The notes beneath the pieces are model-generated. The model searched no databases. It saw nothing but the letters and a program-made list of their open reading frames with translations, and was not told the DNA's origin. From Pilaira anomala (Eukaryota > Mucoromycota > Mucoromycetes > Mucorales > Mucoraceae): a stretch of 15,625 nt of DNA. The stretch lies in contig JAIXMQ010000183.1 in assembly GCA_025716855.1 (NCBI GenBank), positions 1-15,625 of the forward strand. Direction: 5' to 3'. The translations under genes were made by a program, and so were the position numbers. Each line of letters starts with the position of its first letter. Position 1 is the stretch's first letter. Positions 7,801-14,934 of this stretch are shown in pieces.

Positions 7801-8463
7801 CGATCGACTGGGTTTTCTCCTTTTTTCTTGGTTTACGGCCGAGAACCTGTATTACCTGGTGATTACATACGTCCTTATTTTGGAAAAACAGTGGCTCAAG
7901 ATCCTCGTACTGTGGCTGAACATACTGCACGTGAACTGGAAGAGCTTGGACAAACAAGAGCTGCCGCTGAAAAGCGTATGCAAGTAGTACAAGAACAAGA
8001 CAAATCACGCTGGGACGCCTTAGTGGATAAGTTGGACTTTGAGATTGGTGACCATGTCTTACTTCGGAATGAGCAAAAGTTTGGTCTGGAATATAATTGG
8101 TTTGGCCCGTTTATTATAGTTGACAAGAATGAAGAGCAACATATTTTCAAGCTGGTTTCGGTAGCTGGTGAGCCGTATTCATCGTGGGTACACATTGATA
8201 GGCTAAAGGAAGTCAAAGCGGAATCTATTGATACCCCTTGGTACAATCCGACGGTTTCTCGTGCTGCATGGCGGGCCGATATGGGTCTAAATTCAAAAAA
8301 CAAGCCTGTTACTACTACCGAGAATCAAGCTACTACTTCTGATATTGGTCAGAGACGACCAACAGTTTCGGGGGGGAGTGATGTCGTACCAAAAAGACGT
8401 TTTAAGCCTACACCCAAGCCTAGAAGATTTAAAGCTCAGCAGCATACAGCACCTCAGAATTAA
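4897..8463 (+). CDS. pol: Pol polyprotein (protease, reverse transcriptase, RNase H, integrase)
   Basis: From its first ATG, Pol has 1188 residues; its frame is open back to 4753. In order: aspartic protease with DTGA at 50-53; reverse transcriptase with catalytic Asp346 (LDLTSGYHQI) and YLDD at 408-411; RNase H with Asp561, Glu603 and Asp628; integrase. The integrase has a zinc domain (His767, His772, Cys802, Cys805), a DDE core Asp835, Asp895, Glu931 with the canonical 35-residue last spacing, and a GPF motif at 1070-1072. Every catalytic residue expected of Ty3/gypsy is present. The protein copies element RNA into DNA inside the particle and inserts it in the genome. Expression most likely uses the -1 frameshift at 4783 rather than the internal ATG, since Pol is normally made as Gag-Pol. 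The last 26 residues, Lys/Arg/Pro-rich, are encoded inside the 3' LTR. No chromodomain is seen. Confidence 0.95.
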   Translation: MNDDFELQELRRDDSYLINLNNKDTDLPLYDFSLLSSDNKKNRTIRALLDTGASSNFVSPKVLDASTKRIPLQFNHKVQTANGQVSCIKEKVEIKLVVGGVIQQVKAYVFYTKFDVILGQQWFKQYKPVPNWSHSTWTLMDNSGLYEVTLTPAPSSDISASSSKEGLVSVISKKQVQRQLKRGEIEEMYLVSMRGISDSSLMVINESSTVGTTTFDNDIKNLLDEYKDIFRDKLPPELPPLRDVEHVIETGDAQPVRRPPFKMSPLELDELQRQLKDLIGKGFIQPSSSPWGAPVLFVRKKNGALRMCIDYRAINSLCTKKLNTPLPRIDECLERLSGAKYFSQLDLTSGYHQIRIREEDVCKTAFVTRYGSYEWKVLPFGLSNSPSVFQKMMNSVLYGYVDKFVQLYLDDVLIYSKTAKEHLEHIKLVLERFRQNKLYINPSKSNFNQSEVDFLGMRVSSEGILPSCEKVKAVQEWPQPTNVQEVRQFIGLASHYRRFIRNFSSIAAPLTELTKGTGPKRRGINWSNDCQEAFETLKNSLINAPVLQAPDMSKPFIIETDSSDYGCGGVLLQRDDNGLLHPLAFESKKFSSAECSYPVQERELLGILHALRTWRCFVDGTDYMVYTDHNPLQFLRSQVKPTPRLVRWLSEIEAYNPKILYKPGRENIVPDILSRRGGPDGDVASESMEPSFLYAITPQIHKSDWPSLYSKQPSEIPDDLKAIINRNRDQFVVREGKVFKKVKINGSETEVRFCSFANRADLVNRFHEGYGHAGQVTVYGLIKKRWWWPGISTDVSQWLSNCKECQLASNSNKSKHRAPMIPLNVPPAFGRWHLDFIGELPTTVNGNKWLLTAVDYSTNWPIARAVPEATAEAVADFIYEEIVMRFGCPSEILTDRGANFMSTVVKRYMERIKTNHKFTSAFHPRTNGKCERLNGIIKSMLRKYVHGAIHIWDQFVDTALFAARIRHHRSTGFSPFFLVYGREPVLPGDYIRPYFGKTVAQDPRTVAEHTARELEELGQTRAAAEKRMQVVQEQDKSRWDALVDKLDFEIGDHVLLRNEQKFGLEYNWFGPFIIVDKNEEQHIFKLVSVAGEPYSSWVHIDRLKEVKAESIDTPWYNPTVSRAAWRADMGLNSKNKPVTTTENQATTSDIGQRRPTVSGGSDVVPKRRFKPTPKPRRFKAQQHTAPQN
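8370..8381 (+). promoter_or_regulatory. Polypurine tract for plus-strand priming
   Basis: GGGGGGGAGTGA abuts the 3' LTR and contains a single pyrimidine. It also lies inside the pol reading frame. Confidence 0.75.
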
Positions 8464-8615
8464 AATGCTTACGTCACAGTTCTTACGTCACACTTTTAAA
8501 AATAATATATTTAAGCAACCCTTGCAAATAAATAAAAATACTTTAGTTCTCTTTTAAAAAAAAAAAAAAATATATAATAGTCGTTCATCAGTCATCGGTG
8601 AAAAGTAAGACGACA
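8382..8615 (+). repeat. 3' LTR (234 bp)
   Basis: This repeats the 5' LTR, with TGTCGT...ACGACA ends. The only differences seen are a longer A-run (15 versus 9) and loss of two bases just after it. It contains the pol stop codon 80 bases in (8461-8463), the paired TTACGTCAC motifs (8469-8491) and AATAAA (8527-8532). Confidence 0.95.
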
Positions 8616-8627
8616 GAAATTTTAAAT

Positions 8628-8697
8628 GCCCATGGCTTAATTGGTAAAGCGCTTAAATTTCACGCGTACGCCCTGGGTTCAATCTCTGGTGTGAGCT
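8628..8697 (+). tRNA. tRNA-like Pol III unit (degenerate tRNA gene or tRNA-derived SINE head)
   Basis: The A-box-like TGGCTTAATTGG (8633-8644) and B-box-like GGTTCAATCTC (8676-8686) have tRNA spacing. The ends pair (8628-8634 with 8690-8696, six of seven pairs counting G-U). A D-arm (GCTT/AAGC around AATTGGTA) and a T-arm with loop TTCAATC (five pairs, three of them G-U) can be drawn. The anticodon arm does not fold well, and the two bases normally between acceptor and D stems are missing, so no anticodon is assigned. A functional tRNA is unlikely; a pseudogene or SINE promoter is more plausible. It starts 12 bases after the LTR end. Confidence 0.5.
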
Positions 8698-8699
8698 TA

Positions 8700-8706
8700 T
8701 TTTTTT
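8700..8706 (+). terminator. T-run, probable Pol III terminator
   Basis: Seven T follow the tRNA-like unit after three bases, the usual place for Pol III termination. Confidence 0.5.
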
Positions 8707-9820
8707 ATCATACGTATTTTTCACAATTGTTTTATTATTGATAAATAATATAACTTTCTTTAGATTATGTCAACACTTTAATGTAAACGTTTAAATAAAT
8801 AGAAGTATTATATTATTTTTCACGGTATCACAAAACATATTTTTACTATAAAAATTAAGTTAGCATAAATATTTAGATTGAACACCTGTAATAATATTGA
8901 AATATAAACAATAATAAAAAAGAAGTTAATTCAAATGATGATTATGAAAATGGTAAGTATATCTTTTTAGATTATTTGGGTATTCTTACAATTGTAGTAA
9001 TCGCTTAGAATACAACATGGTGGAAATTTTTATTATTTATCCCTTCAATAAAAAAGCTGTCAATTATAAATATACTTTAAATATGAAGGTAATTATAATA
9101 ATCTACATCCAATCTATTTTTTTTTTTCAAAAGTTTATATGTTAGTAAGTGGAAGTTATTGAAAAACTACGCTCAATAAAAATTCGTTTTCTTTTCTAAA
9201 TCCAACGTCTAAAAGAAACATATTCTAGTCTTCACAAAATCAGAGAGGTAGTTAAAATGAAAATCATTCCATCCTTCTATCCTCGATATGCCTTCGGTTG
9301 TAATCAGCCTAATGTATTGTATCTACACCGGTAGGTACTAAATAAAAGAAATAACAATAGCAACACAATGGAACATAACGAAAGAACCAAAGAATTAATC
9401 ATCATCATTACTACATATATAAAAAAGAGAGCTACTGGAGTCTTTATACTTCTTTAAAAGTCAGGTATAAATGGATATTTCATAACACTATTAAATTATC
9501 ATATTCGCATGTCTAATCAGATTATTATATATAAGTTACAGTATGAACTAAGCAATACATGATAAAAAAACTCATTTATAAACTATTTTGATAAAGCCGT
9601 ATGCCAATGCATATCTGTGATTAATTCTAGCTTTTAAAAAATGCACAAAACCCCATAATACTTTTTTTAATGTTATAAACATCGCGTTTCTCAAATTTAA
9701 TAGTACATACCGTACTAAATATGGCATCTCAAATTTATTCATTTTTTTTAAAAAAACAGCAAAAGAACATTGCATTATATTACATTTGAGTAACTTACCT
9801 TTTATTTCAAACAATAATAT
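8707..9820. other. AT-rich region without a recognisable gene
   Basis: Neither strand shows a convincing coding segment. The 80-codon minus-strand frame at 9572-9814 has no recognisable motif and the composition of the surrounding AT-rich DNA, so it is not called. Confidence 0.5.
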
Positions 9821-11800
9821 TTATTCCCGCAGATCCTTAACTTCAGTCTCATCCTCAAGCCCCACCAGATTAATATTATCTTCGTTAACTTTGAGGTCTT
9901 CGGTCACAACGTCTTCAACTACTAAAACAACTTCTGCTCCACCACCAGCTTCACTTACAGGGATCTCACACCCAACTTGATCAACTTAATCAACTTCTTA
10001 ACTTCGTCAGCTTTGGCATCATTGTCTTCTCTATCGTAACTGATAAACGCCACCAAGTGATATTCGGCGAACTTCAGCTATTTATCGTTTTCGTTCAGTT
10101 TTCATCGATTATGCTACGGGACCGTTAGCAGTTGCATTGTTATTCGAGCACTCGAAAGGACACTTGTCAAGTCTTTGCCTTCCATCCTGATTTTTTTTCA
10201 ACCAAGACATCTCGCTTAAAAAAAGTTAATTTTTTCTTCAATGCAATATTTTGACATCTGACATACCTTTGGGCTTTCCTGTTCTTCATTCATACATTTC
10301 CACCCGAGTCAAAGTGCAATATCTTTATTTCAGCTGATCTCCTAACGGCTACAGCCTTTTTTTAGAACAGTGTCCAAACTGGTGTCCAAAAAATAGCCTA
10401 CAAAATACATAATGATTAACTTTTTTCACACCATTCTTTGGTTAAAAGAACCGTAATAATTAACTCTTCATATATGATTGACCTGAAAAGTTCAGCATTT
10501 TATCAGTATATGTTTGCAAAATCTTCTGAATCCGTTCCTTCTGTTTCTTAAAGATTCAGCAGGGGTTTTGGCTAATCTCGTATCTATTTATTCAAGTTAG
10601 TCTTTTGAACAATATAACAGTTTGATATAATGGTTTACCGATATGGTCATTTTTCAGCTTTTGTGTTTTATCAAAGTAGACTTGTATGTTGCTTAATTCG
10701 TCGTTGTAAAGTTTCTCTTGCATCAAAATAAAAAAGAAGCCAGCCAGCTTCAATCAACTTTACTGTTTCACGATTAGTATACCTGCCCTGCATATCTCAC
10801 GAAAATAGAAAGACTCTCGATATGTTCCAGCAACAACAAACGTTAATCTCAGACATACTCTAATTAAAGCAGAATACCTGTAGAGCCTACAACAGCAGCA
10901 GGATTTTCTTCTTTTCAAATTATCCTAAAATTAAAATGATAAGTAATTTTTTTTAAAATTTGTTTGAATAATAAACTTACATGTAAGCACTGGAGAGGAG
11001 CGGCACTGTAACGTTGGAAGGAATTAAGTCTTCAGTTTATTTCCGACGTTAAATTCACGTACACAGATCAACTTGTACTTGATAAGGTAATGTTGCGTGG
11101 GAAACTTGATGGGGAGTCCATTTGTCAATCAAAACATTCGCCTTACAATCTTTTCTTTTAAGACCTTGGCAAATCAAATTATCATACTTATTGATATATA
11201 ATAAACTATGTTTCTTATATGTAATACAGTGGTACGTACCGATATTGCGCTTTACCTATTGAGTAGTTTCAATGTTATCATCATCATGTACAGCTTATCC
11301 TCTAGAGAATGGAGGCCGTGTCTAGAGCATTATAGCTTAAGTTAATTAAGTGTATGTACTTATAGTTGTTTATTATTCACATACCTTAGGGCAAATAACA
11401 TAGAAAGAAAGAAGCCTCGCCAACGAGAGAATTTAAACCACAGTATGTTTTTTGATGACAGAGCTACATTATCTTATTGTACAAGATAGTAATATTTGAA
11501 CACTTACCGCCTGTAAGTGATAACTATACGTACGAAATAGGTTGCCAGAATTTGCACTAAACTTATTTTTTAAACTTGCCTGTTTTTCATCTTTACAATG
11601 TATATTGCGAAAGTGAGCAATCTTCTCACCAAAGTCGACAATAATAAACATTTCACTGTTTGATAAAAATAGTACAAAAAAAAAAAAGAATGATCATCCT
11701 AGAGTGGGAGGGGGAAAGGTGGAAACAAACCAGCATCAAGCAAAGCTACAGATACGGCCTTAAGAAAACAATACTCGAAGAAGATTTCACTGGGAGCCAT
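9821..11800 (-). pseudogene. Decayed multi-exon gene of unknown family
   Basis: Minus-strand coding-like segments are separated by intron-like sequence and broken by stops and frame changes. From the 5' side: a possible start at 11800 (MAPSEIFFEYCFLKA); an exon at 11508-11651 (IVDFGEKIAHFRNIHCKDEK) followed by a 44-base intron (GTAAGT...GTAG); segments at about 11000-11190 (NVLIDKWTPHQVSHATLPYQ, then LIPSNVTVPLLSSAY) before an intron opening GTAAGT at 10980; ENPAAVVGSTGI near 10890, faintly like a broken P-loop; SEMSWLKKNQDGRQRLDKCP near 10210, after an intron opening GTATGT; FAEYHLVAFISYDRED near 10050; and a final acidic segment ending VKDLRE and a stop at 9821-9823. Defects include an in-frame TAG at 10078-10080 and frame changes near 9972, 10105 and 10880. 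I do not recognise the protein. The exon boundaries are approximate. Confidence 0.55.
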
Positions 11801-11851
11801 TAGAAAAGTGATACTCGGCGAACAACCTAACCGTAATATAGAATTAGATCA

Positions 11852-11862
11852 GCTTTTATATA
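11852..11862 (-). promoter_or_regulatory. TATA-like box upstream of the decayed gene
   Basis: On the minus strand TATATAAAAGC lies about 50 bases before the putative start codon at 11800. It is weak evidence in AT-rich DNA. Confidence 0.3.
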
Positions 11863-11987
11863 AATATATGAAGACTGATTGACTTCTTGCATTTTAATGC
11901 AGCAATGGCTATATCTGAATATACAATATTTTCCCGAACAGTAGGTTGAAAATGATCTAAAAAAATTATACCTGAAAATGAGTTTTT

Positions 11988-13152
11988 TTATTCCATATGA
12001 CAATCATCATCCAGCTCGTTAGGGCCTCCAATATTATTTACTTCAGGCCCAGGGAGAATGTCTCTAACGACAGAAAACTTAACACTGTTCCTGTCTAACG
12101 CCTCCTCAAGGCGAATAACAGCATCCCCATTTGCTGTCGAAGGTGTTGCAAATGGTACACCTTCAGGCCAACCTGTGCATTTTACAGCGCTCTCGGGCAA
12201 CAGCATACTCCCGTAAGGGATTCGACTTACATTCTTGTTGGTCCCCAGCTCTAAACAGAAGAAGCTTATTAGTACAGCTTTGCTAATCATGGTATCTACT
12301 CACTGTATGCGCTTAACAATCTCTTGTTCAAATCTGTTCTTCTCCTATTCCACTCAGCTGTCTTGGTAGGAATTTTTGTAACTTTGCGGGGGCCTGCTAC
12401 ATATACGTTATTAATATAAAGAAGAATTATGGAATATTTTTCAGTATTCACCTGTTACTTTTTTTTTGGATAAACTTTTGAATTTTTCTAAGAAATAATT
12501 TCGGTATTCTTCGCCCTTTTCTAAAAATTGAAGTTGCTTTAAGTCCATATCACACACTTATAACTTTCCACTCAGTTTTTTACCTCCTGAACAAGTTGCT
12601 TTCATTACAAAGTCGCCATTTTCCTTCTTTGGAATAAAGTAGCCAGTGAAGGATTCTACCTTCAAATCAAAGTAGAGCCGATTGGCAATCGCATCCATCT
12701 GGTGTAAACCAGCACGGAGTCTTTCAGAGTCATCTCCCGGAATAAAATGTTTTGGTTTCTCTTTCTCTAAAGCAACCAATCTTTCCTTCTCCTCTATACT
12801 AATTTTATCGTAATATTGTTTTGCGATTTCAGCAAAACTGACTATTTATAGAACACGTTAGTAACCGCTTTTTCTTAAAGAAAGAGAGCCCAAGCAACTT
12901 ACGGTCAGGATGAGAATTTTTAAATTGCTCTTTCTTATCAGCATATTCGCTTTTGAAGTATTTTAAAAAAACATTAAAAGAGTTTAAGCTTCTGTTAAAA
13001 TTAAAAGGCTTAACTTGGCCAAGTAATACAATTTGAGCTTCAACAGAGTCTTGCGTTACGTTTTCATCAGATGCTACCTTAGCCACTACTGAAATTAAGT
13101 TATCTAACGCGTCTTTAATTAATTTTTGAGATTGTTCAGAATATTTATCCAT
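11988..13152 (-). CDS. HMG-box protein, five exons, 310 residues
   Basis: Exons on the minus strand are 13152-12903, 12841-12584, 12520-12452, 12396-12304 and 12250-11988. The introns are 61, 63, 55 and 53 nt; introns 1 and 4 have TACTAAC/TACTAAT branch sequences, and donors are GTAAGT, GTAAAA, GTGAAT and GTGAGT. All junctions keep frame. Splicing intron 1 joins the two halves of an HMG box (residues about 51-112): LNSFNVFLKYF, then SHPDLSFAEIAKQYYDKIS, then EEKERL. The usual helix-3 Trp is replaced by Tyr. HMG boxes bend DNA, so a nuclear DNA-binding role is likely. The middle is basic (SLSKKK, WNRRR). The C-terminal part has VSRIPYGSMLLPE and CTGWPEGVPFATPS, then an acidic tail; I have no firm family name for it. 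An in-frame upstream ATG at 13254 would add 34 residues, but 13152 gives a more protein-like start. Intron 2 is the least certain. Mucoralean sex-locus proteins are also HMG-box, but no sex-locus neighbour is seen. Confidence 0.72.
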
Positions 13153-13636
13153 GATTAGAAATTTAAAGTGTACGAAAGTCTTAGAAGTAAATAAGATTGC
13201 CCTCATGTTTATCCCTCCCCCCCCGGCATGGAATTTTTTTTCGAGTGACTTCATATTTTTAAAAATTAAAAAATTGAGAAAATTGAAAAAATCGAAAAAA
13301 TTAAGGGAAGTTTTATCTAATTAGGTACGAAAATTATTATGGACCGGGAACCTAATTTGGTTCAGAAAATTGTCAATGGAGTCCGGACAGGTGATTTTAA
13401 TTGAATATCTTTTTAAAAAGCGCAAGAGATACAAATATATGAATAGAAATACACTAAAAATGAGTAATATAAACGCTAAACCGATGATGTAACAAGAAAA
13501 GTGTCTTTTTTTCAATCAATCAGAATGTTTTGATTTATGCATTAGCATACTAAAAAAAAGGCAAAATTTAAAGTTACGTGGTACAATACACGCCATTGTA
13601 TGTCTGCTAAAACGATAAATATTCCTTCATACATCT
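13153..13636. other. Upstream region of the HMG-box gene
   Basis: It holds a C-run (13213-13224, G-run on the gene strand), an A-rich tract with repeated AAAATTGAAAAAAT units (about 13257-13305), and a 64-codon minus-strand frame (13321-13515). That frame would encode one hydrophobic segment near its start, but nothing else supports it as a gene. Confidence 0.4.
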
Positions 13637-13739
13637 ACTAATACATGATGTATTAGCATTACTAAAAATCTACTAAAATCTGCTAGGTAATACATTATAT
13701 ATTAGTAAGTATTAGAAGTGTATTAGCACTACTAAAAAT
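13637..13739. repeat. Small cluster of direct and inverted repeats
   Basis: TGTATTAGCA followed by TTACTAAAAAT or CTACTAAAAAT occurs twice, starting at 13649 and 13719 (70-base period). CTAATACA-TGA-TGTATTAG is an 8-bp inverted repeat within the first copy. The cluster ends where the exon-like segment to the right stops looking coding, so it may be a small insertion. Confidence 0.5.
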
Positions 13740-13740
13740 T

Positions 13741-14045
13741 GTTTTTTCTTGCGGTGTACAGGTAACAAGAGTATCACCGCAATTTTCTTCAAGTTTGAAT
13801 TCTTTGTAAAATGGAGCCAAAAGTTGACCATAATCTTTGTTGCCAGAAGGATGATATTCAAATGTATTGAAGCTATCACCAACTTGTTTTCCGACACTAT
13901 CAAAATTCAACATTTCAGTATTTCTAATAAATGAATACAAGGCGATTCTTTCCAAGATGATGTTTGCATTTTCGCCATACTTGATTGGGTAGAACGCGAA
14001 CTTGGCAGAAAACTTTTGGTAAATGTATCCTGATACTTTTACCTT
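13741..14045 (-). pseudogene. Exon-like coding fragment of unknown family
   Basis: The minus strand is open here and reads as a plausible globular protein, with FAFYPIKYGENANIILERIA, SVGKQVGDSFNTFEYHPSGN and APFYKEFKLEENCGD. Upstream, at about 14046, a pyrimidine-rich stretch ending GTAAAG could be a splice acceptor. Farther upstream (about 14170-14320) two overlapping minus-strand frames are open, one containing KKRHLQIWSKNFFESI, and either could be a preceding exon. The coding character ends near 13755 at the repeat cluster. The open frame continues to a stop at 13695-13697 with low-complexity residues. The second retrotransposon lies 390 bases upstream. I do not recognise the protein, and whether the gene is complete, truncated or dead cannot be settled here. 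Confidence 0.45.
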
Positions 14046-14434
14046 TACAAAAAAAAAACACAAATACTATTATGGAGAAAAACTGTAGGAGAGCAAATGA
14101 TCTATATACACATCTTTTCTACAAACAAGACTACAAAGATGGTTTGAGGGTGATTTATTTTACTTTTTTTTTGGGTGCGCTCAAGATGCTTTCGAAAAAA
14201 TTTTTTGACCAAATTTGTAGATGTCTTTTTTTGGGCAGAAACTCAGATTGAAAATGGATAAACATGTCTCCGAAGTCATATCTAAAATGACTAGAGAAAA
14301 TGATGTAATTTTGAACTTTTGTAACTTAAAATAAAACTCAATTAATAATTGAGATCTTTTAACTATCTTTTATTTCTGTGACTTGACTGATTTTATAGTT
14401 ACCGTATTTTCACAAAGTTTTCGTCACAAGTCAC

Positions 14435-14901
14435 TGTCACGGACGAGGCAGGCAGTTGAAGGCGGAAGATAACTTGATACAAGATGATAATATAATGGAT
14501 AGATAATAATAAATAGGATTTATTAAACAAGAAAAGATGATAAGATCCTGAATGAGGATTTCTAAAGTAAAAAACTTATGTCTATTTATATAAAAATAAA
14601 GACATAAATTTGTGACAAGTTAAATTACAAATTTTTAATAAAAGATGATTCATGATGTGACAAGGAGAGATTCGGGACAAGATTTGAATGATTGATTGAA
14701 AACATAGGCTGGGATAATAGATTAACAAGAGTGGACGGAGATGAGTGATTATATTTGATAGATTGAAGCGGAAGTTACAGAAAGCGGGAAGCTGGAACTG
14801 GAAACTGGTAACAGGATTGAGTGTCAGTAAATATTTAGACTTGAGTGCAGGATAAGGGAAAAAGGTTTAAACAGAGTAATATGTGGTTTGAGTTCATGAC
14901 A
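14435..14901 (-). repeat. 3' LTR of the second element (467 bp)
   Basis: On the minus strand it starts TGTCATG at 14901, directly after a polypurine tract, and ends CGTGACA at 14435. The ends are inverted repeats with one mismatch (TGTCATG / TGTCACG). Inside are a TATA-like TATATAAATAGA (minus, 14581-14592) and an AATAAA signal (minus, 14519-14524). The partner LTR is outside the window, so the left boundary rests on the terminal motif. Confidence 0.8.
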
Positions 14902-14915
14902 GTCGCTCCCTCTTT
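14902..14915 (-). promoter_or_regulatory. Polypurine tract of the second element
   Basis: AAAGAGGGAGCGAC on the minus strand abuts the LTR, 19 bases after the pol stop codon. Confidence 0.7.
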
Positions 14916-14934
14916 AGGGTGAACAAGGTGAGAC

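Larger units (their letters stand above)
3473..8615 (+). mobile_element. Complete Ty3/gypsy LTR retrotransposon
   Basis: The order is 5' LTR, primer binding site, gag, -1-shifted pol (protease, reverse transcriptase, RNase H, integrase), polypurine tract and 3' LTR. Reverse transcriptase before integrase is the Ty3/gypsy (Metaviridae) order. The LTRs differ only in an A-run (9 versus 15 A) and a 2-base indel next to it, and both coding frames are unbroken, so the copy is young and possibly still competent. No chromodomain follows the GPF motif of integrase. The 5-bp flanks (AAAAC and GAAAT) do not match, so no target duplication is evident. Confidence 0.95.

Noticed and set aside
8628..8697. 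Functional tRNA gene with assigned anticodon
   Set aside because: The anticodon stem does not pair, and position 8-9 spacing is missing, so only a tRNA-like unit is called.
9572..9814. 80-codon minus-strand frame after the decayed gene
   Set aside because: No motif, AT-rich composition, and a probable splice donor (GTAAGT) cuts its first codons; not supported as a gene.
9786..9980. 64-codon Ser/Thr-rich plus-strand frame
   Set aside because: It is the antisense shadow of the final acidic exon of the decayed minus-strand gene.
11988..13152. Mating-type (sexM/sexP) gene assignment for the HMG-box protein
   Set aside because: No triose-phosphate transporter or RNA helicase neighbour is seen, and the C-terminal domain is not known to me from those proteins.
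13321..13515. 64-codon minus-strand frame with one hydrophobic segment
   Set aside because: Only AT-driven hydrophobicity supports it; no neighbour or splice context.
13985..14251. 88-codon plus-strand frame
   Set aside because: It overlaps the minus-strand exon-like segment antisense and shows low-complexity Lys/Phe runs; judged a shadow.
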